Below, one piece after another: positions 62,101 through 64,000 of a DNA stretch of 64,000 nucleotides. The stretch covers positions 11,252 to 75,251 of the forward strand of contig URVC01000015.1 of NCBI GenBank assembly GCA_900551245.1, given 5' to 3'. The stretch's first letter is position 1. Every line of letters begins with the position of its first letter. The translations under genes were made by a program, and so were the position numbers. Below the pieces are notes generated by a model. The model had not been told where the DNA came from. It ran no database searches and was given only the letters and a program-made list of their open reading frames with translations. Origin of the DNA: an uncultured bacterium (GTDB taxonomy: Bacteria; Verrucomicrobiota; Lentisphaeria; Victivallales; Victivallaceae).

Positions 62101-63054
62101 ATCCAGCTCCGGCACCGTCACACTCTGGCTGAGCATGCCGCCGGAGAGGCCGCGCGGATCGGCGCCGTACTGTTCAAGCGTCCGGTAGACCTTGATCGGA
62201 CAGAGCAGGGGAATGTTCCGGTCCCGCAGGAAGGCGACCGCCTCTTCCGCCCTCTCGTCGGTGAGCCGCCCATGCGGCAGATAGATCACCAGATCGGGCG
62301 AAACCTCCTTGAGGAAGTCGAGCCGTTTCGCGGCGCCGGAGATGCCGACGACATTGAGTTTCCGCGCCTCCAGCGCCTGGATGATATCGGTGAGATACCC
62401 CGGTTCACCGCGCGCCGCGCCGCCGTCGCCGGGAATCACCAGTGCGACTGTGGGAGCGCCGGGCTGGAATTTCCCCGCCTTGCGGTAGTAGTCGGAATAC
62501 GCCTCCTTTGATTGGAAGAGCGCCTCCGGCGCGGTGTGGAACAAGGCGTCGGCGGGCAGGATGCGGGGCGGTTCCGGTTTCGGGGCGAAGAGCCGCTTCC
62601 CGTCGATCTCGTAGCGGAGGTAGTGCCAGAGCCGCCGGTAGTTCTCCCGGCTGCCGTTGGCGAAATATCCGGCGACGGTCTCGCGCTGTTCGCGCGACAG
62701 CGTGCCGAACCGGCAGTCCGGCCGGGAATCCTGATGGACGTAGAGCGGGATGCCGCGCGACTGAAGCTCTGCGATTGCCGCTTTCTGCTTCTCGCTGACC
62801 GACATGCCCATGCCCTGAAAGAGGATGAGGTCGAAGTGGCGGAGAGTGCGGGCGATTGCGTCGTTCCATTCGACCGTTTCCACCCGGAAGAACCATTCCG
62901 GAACCGTGTCGAACATCGGCGCGGTCTTGTAGCCGGAGAAGTTCACCAGCGCAATCCGGGTGGGCGCCATGTTCCGCCAGAGCGCCCAGCCGCCCGCGGC
63001 GAGCAGAAAGAGAAGCGCGGCAATGCCGGCGGCAATGAGACGGACCGGTTTCAT
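59125..63054 (-). CDS. Membrane-anchored CobN/magnesium-chelatase H-like protein (HmuS-type candidate)
   Basis: A 1309-residue protein homologous to the large subunit of cobaltochelatase, which inserts metal into a tetrapyrrole. A membrane helix at residues about 5-25 and a second one near the C-terminus (about 1283-1302) tether it to the membrane, which soluble CobN lacks. HFGTHGSLEFTPA (His548/His552) is the conserved CobN/BchH motif; GTKEAPPYPYAAAYLW and FNDLRNSGRARIQELGEAA lie in conserved regions. It overlaps a DUF2149 gene and follows an ExbB-like gene, an arrangement seen in Bacteroidota B12- or heme-uptake loci, where the CobN-like HmuS is tied to heme use. No CobS/CobT subunits are present. 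A role in metal insertion into or removal from a tetrapyrrole at the membrane is therefore likely. GGAGGAGGT precedes the ATG. Confidence 0.8.
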   Translation of the reverse strand: MKPVRLIAAGIAALLFLLAAGGWALWRNMAPTRIALVNFSGYKTAPMFDTVPEWFFRVETVEWNDAIARTLRHFDLILFQGMGMSVSEKQKAAIAELQSRGIPLYVHQDSRPDCRFGTLSREQRETVAGYFANGSRENYRRLWHYLRYEIDGKRLFAPKPEPPRILPADALFHTAPEALFQSKEAYSDYYRKAGKFQPGAPTVALVIPGDGGAARGEPGYLTDIIQALEARKLNVVGISGAAKRLDFLKEVSPDLVIYLPHGRLTDERAEEAVAFLRDRNIPLLCPIKVYRTLEQYGADPRGLSGGMLSQSVTVPELDGGAVPFLLTALRRDERGIEEQWAIPGRLEKFALLVENYLNLKRKKNFDKRIAIFFYKEPGQNALHASGLEVAESLLALLRRLKQEGYDTGPLPENPDQLIAAIQREAAVFGAYAEGEINRFAARQETEFLPLETFEALRQKAFPASLIADQERLYGPPPGRYMATVRGGNSGLVVGRLKFGKVTLLPQPLSGIGGDTSKIVHGTKEAPPYPYAAAYLWSRFVFRADAMLHFGTHGSLEFTPARMIGLLDDDWPDALTGPVPHYYLYVINNIGEALAAKRRSYATLIGHLTAPFMNAGLSGELASLDGKLHAIESADNPMLSAEYRRSAGELAEQLGIVKDLKLTLPLSDDGLERLHNHLHEISESKVARGMYVLGRPYSPQELDETALLMTVDDLAARNFETDLAAGNVTEEKRENQRFYDEHYLAPARARISAALAKGDAGRREAPDTFAARDALALSTRAELDALVNALRGGFIAPGPGGSPVLNPDTVPTGRNLYGIDPERTPTRESFAVGRRLGEALIESRLRATGNYPRKVAFSLWGGEFIRTQGTTLGEIFFLLGVEPVWDSRGRVRSVRLIPAEKLGRPRIDVAVQTSGQFRGIAASRMILIDRAVRMAARAAETESAPNFVRANSRDAEKRMIAEGLSPERAKELADARIFGRINNGFGTGVREQVEDSGRWNERAELADRYFENMGTIYTENHWNEHVPAAFRAALANTDAIIHSRSSSTSGPLSLDDIYQFMGGLSLAVKTVNGQEADAFFNDLRNSGRARIQELGEAAMVEARSTLLNPNYLREMMAEGQTAANNFAKTVRNSFAWEALRPEMLSDHLWEEYKQTFVDDRHRLGMREYFKTKNPYALEEITAVMLETARKGFWKADPATVKQLAELHAELVRDHGPGCSGFVCDNAPLRKFIGGKLVSPEAKQSYEKSISSVRTASAAPQVTGMTLKEEKRELKQEERTGRTAVAALLGIVAVAAAALWLGHRRNRRFEE

Positions 63055-63392
63055 CGCACCTCCTCCTCCGGAACATAGATGATCTCGCCCGATTCGAGCC
63101 GATAGGCGATTCCGACCCGTTCACCCCGGCCGGTGCCGGTGGATTTCTCACTTTTGTAGCGGGTCACCTTGTTGTCTTTCTTGACGATGATCTCCATGTC
63201 GGGTTTGCCGGCATTCTTGACGAAGGTGACATCCTCGCTGGTCAGAAGTTCGGTCATCTGCGAACGGATGACGAAGGCGACCATCAGCGCGACCGCGAAC
63301 ACCATCGCCACGTCGAAGAGATTGACCAGCGTTTCGCGCGGGTCGAAGTCGTCGTTTCGCCCGAAGGCCCGGTAGCGGTCAGCGCGCTTCAT
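63051..63392 (-). CDS. DUF2149 protein, ExbD/TolR-like partner of the ExbB-type channel
   Basis: A 113-residue protein; ATG 63392 follows GGAGAGAG inside the end of the ExbB-like gene (14-base overlap). Residues about 22-42 form one membrane helix, LVNLFDVAMVFAVALMVAF, with Asp27 placed like the proton-carrying Asp of ExbD/TolR. A small periplasmic domain follows (FVKNAGKPDMEIIVKKDN). It overlaps the CobN-like gene by 4 bases. DUF2149 is known from CobN-like clusters; the ExbD analogy is my inference. Confidence 0.78.
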   Translation of the reverse strand: MKRADRYRAFGRNDDFDPRETLVNLFDVAMVFAVALMVAFVIRSQMTELLTSEDVTFVKNAGKPDMEIIVKKDNKVTRYKSEKSTGTGRGERVGIAYRLESGEIIYVPEEEVR

Positions 63393-63981
63393 GCTCTCTC
63401 TCCTTCCGCCGGAGCTGAACGTCGAGCGCATAGCGCAGCGAGGAGATCTCCTCGGCGTACCAGTGGCGCTTGACCGAGTGGACCAGCAGGCCGACGCCGG
63501 CGACGAAACAGCCCGCCACGGTGGTGGCGAAGGCGATCTGCATGTTGTAGGCCATCGATCCGATGTCGCCGGAGGCGAGTCCGGCCAGCGCCGGTCCCAT
63601 CGGAATGAGCGTGCCCATCAGCCCGAGCATGGGGCCGACTTTGACCATGAACCCGGCCCGTTCCAGCTCGCGCTCGTAGCTGCGGTGCCAGTCGCTGATC
63701 CGTTTTTCGCAGTGGATTTCATCCCAGTCGAGCTCGGCAAGTTCGTGCAGATGGCGGGCGAAAACACCGGAACCGATGCGGGAGAAATCGATCGAATGAT
63801 CCTGTTCCAACTCCTTCAATGCAATCTCTCTCCCGCGCCGCTGGCGCAGGAGGCCGAGACAGGTGGAGCCGAATCCGCCGAGCGTCACCAGCGACGCGGC
63901 CAGCGCGGCGATCAGCAGGATGGTGACCGGCAGAAGCAGACTCAGGGAGATCCAGTTAAGAATTTGGGTGATGTAGTGCAT
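63379..63981 (-). CDS. MotA/TolQ/ExbB-family proton channel protein
   Basis: A 200-residue protein with three helices: about residues 10-40, a second at GFMVKVGPMLGLMGTLIPMGPAL (about 110-135), and a third at MAYNMQIAFATTVAGCFVAGVGLLVH. The GLMGTLIPMGPAL and FATTVAG blocks are the family signature lining the proton path. Cytoplasmic segments lie between helices 1 and 2. With the DUF2149 protein it should form a proton-driven motor that may act on the CobN-like protein or an outer-membrane transporter. The start at 63981 is 19 bases from the window edge, so upstream genes are not visible. Confidence 0.88.
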   Translation of the reverse strand: MHYITQILNWISLSLLLPVTILLIAALAASLVTLGGFGSTCLGLLRQRRGREIALKELEQDHSIDFSRIGSGVFARHLHELAELDWDEIHCEKRISDWHRSYERELERAGFMVKVGPMLGLMGTLIPMGPALAGLASGDIGSMAYNMQIAFATTVAGCFVAGVGLLVHSVKRHWYAEEISSLRYALDVQLRRKEREHEAR

Positions 63982-64000
63982 GATACTTTCTTTCTTTGCA

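Overview
The window looks like a chromosome segment of a GC-rich, Gram-negative, probably anaerobic carbohydrate-degrading bacterium. My best guess is Lentisphaerota (Victivallis-like). The support is indirect: a pseudopilin-type protein of the abundant Lentisphaerota/Planctomycetes kind, a giant protein with an LEPR-XLL-like N-terminus and DUF4347, a sodium-pumping decarboxylase, a GH78 enzyme, an acetylxylan-esterase-type protein, and outer-membrane efflux parts. I saw no rRNA, tRNA, CRISPR array, insertion sequence or prophage.

Layout. 1-14522 (+): a secretion-like locus with the end of an upstream gene, an 80-residue protein, a lipoprotein TolC homologue, a 2693-residue DUF4347/repeat protein, and three different lipoyl-type adaptor proteins (one periplasmic, one GAF-TM-adaptor, one M50 metalloprotease-adaptor). 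No ABC ATPase is present. This is the best candidate for an undescribed system. 14649-15997 (+): a CbiL-type corrin methyltransferase and a nucleotidyltransferase-like protein. 16016-20740 (-): MarR regulator, adaptor and RND pump, with an operator-like palindrome at the promoter. 20935-25169 (+): phosphohexomutase, HAD phosphatase, a PHP protein with a decayed metallophosphoesterase-like domain, and an aldo/keto reductase. 25192-27751 (-): MBOAT acyltransferase and its SGNH-like partner. 27915-31153 (-): FAD oxidoreductase, GntR/FCD regulator and a DapB-like dehydrogenase. 31378-35052: rpsO, an AraC regulator divergent from a GH78-type enzyme, and ilvN.

35166-41506 (-): secreted protein, ABC-2 permease, biotin ligase and the OadG/OadA/OadB sodium pump, spaced like one operon; the ligase would biotinylate OadA. 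41707-49300 (+): formyltransferase, AsmA/YdbH-like protein, DUF58 protein and TgpA-like transglutaminase, with overlapping or abutting ends. 49427-52443 (+): a tandem duplication, promoter included, of a secreted domain, once alone and once fused to an acetylxylan-esterase-type domain. 52559-57954: hexapeptide acetyltransferase (+), then a surface-glycan cassette (-) of flippase, two family-2 glycosyltransferases, a DUF2304 protein and a GT39-like enzyme. 58303-59118 (+): pseudopilin-type protein. 59125-63981 (-): MotA/ExbB-like channel, ExbD-like DUF2149 protein and a membrane-anchored CobN-like chelatase; this operon probably continues past the window end.

Many starts are ATG/GTG/TTG with a clear Shine-Dalgarno. 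Several promoters share the form TTGnnn, 16-17 bases, TATATT. All family calls come from reading the sequence, not from database searches.
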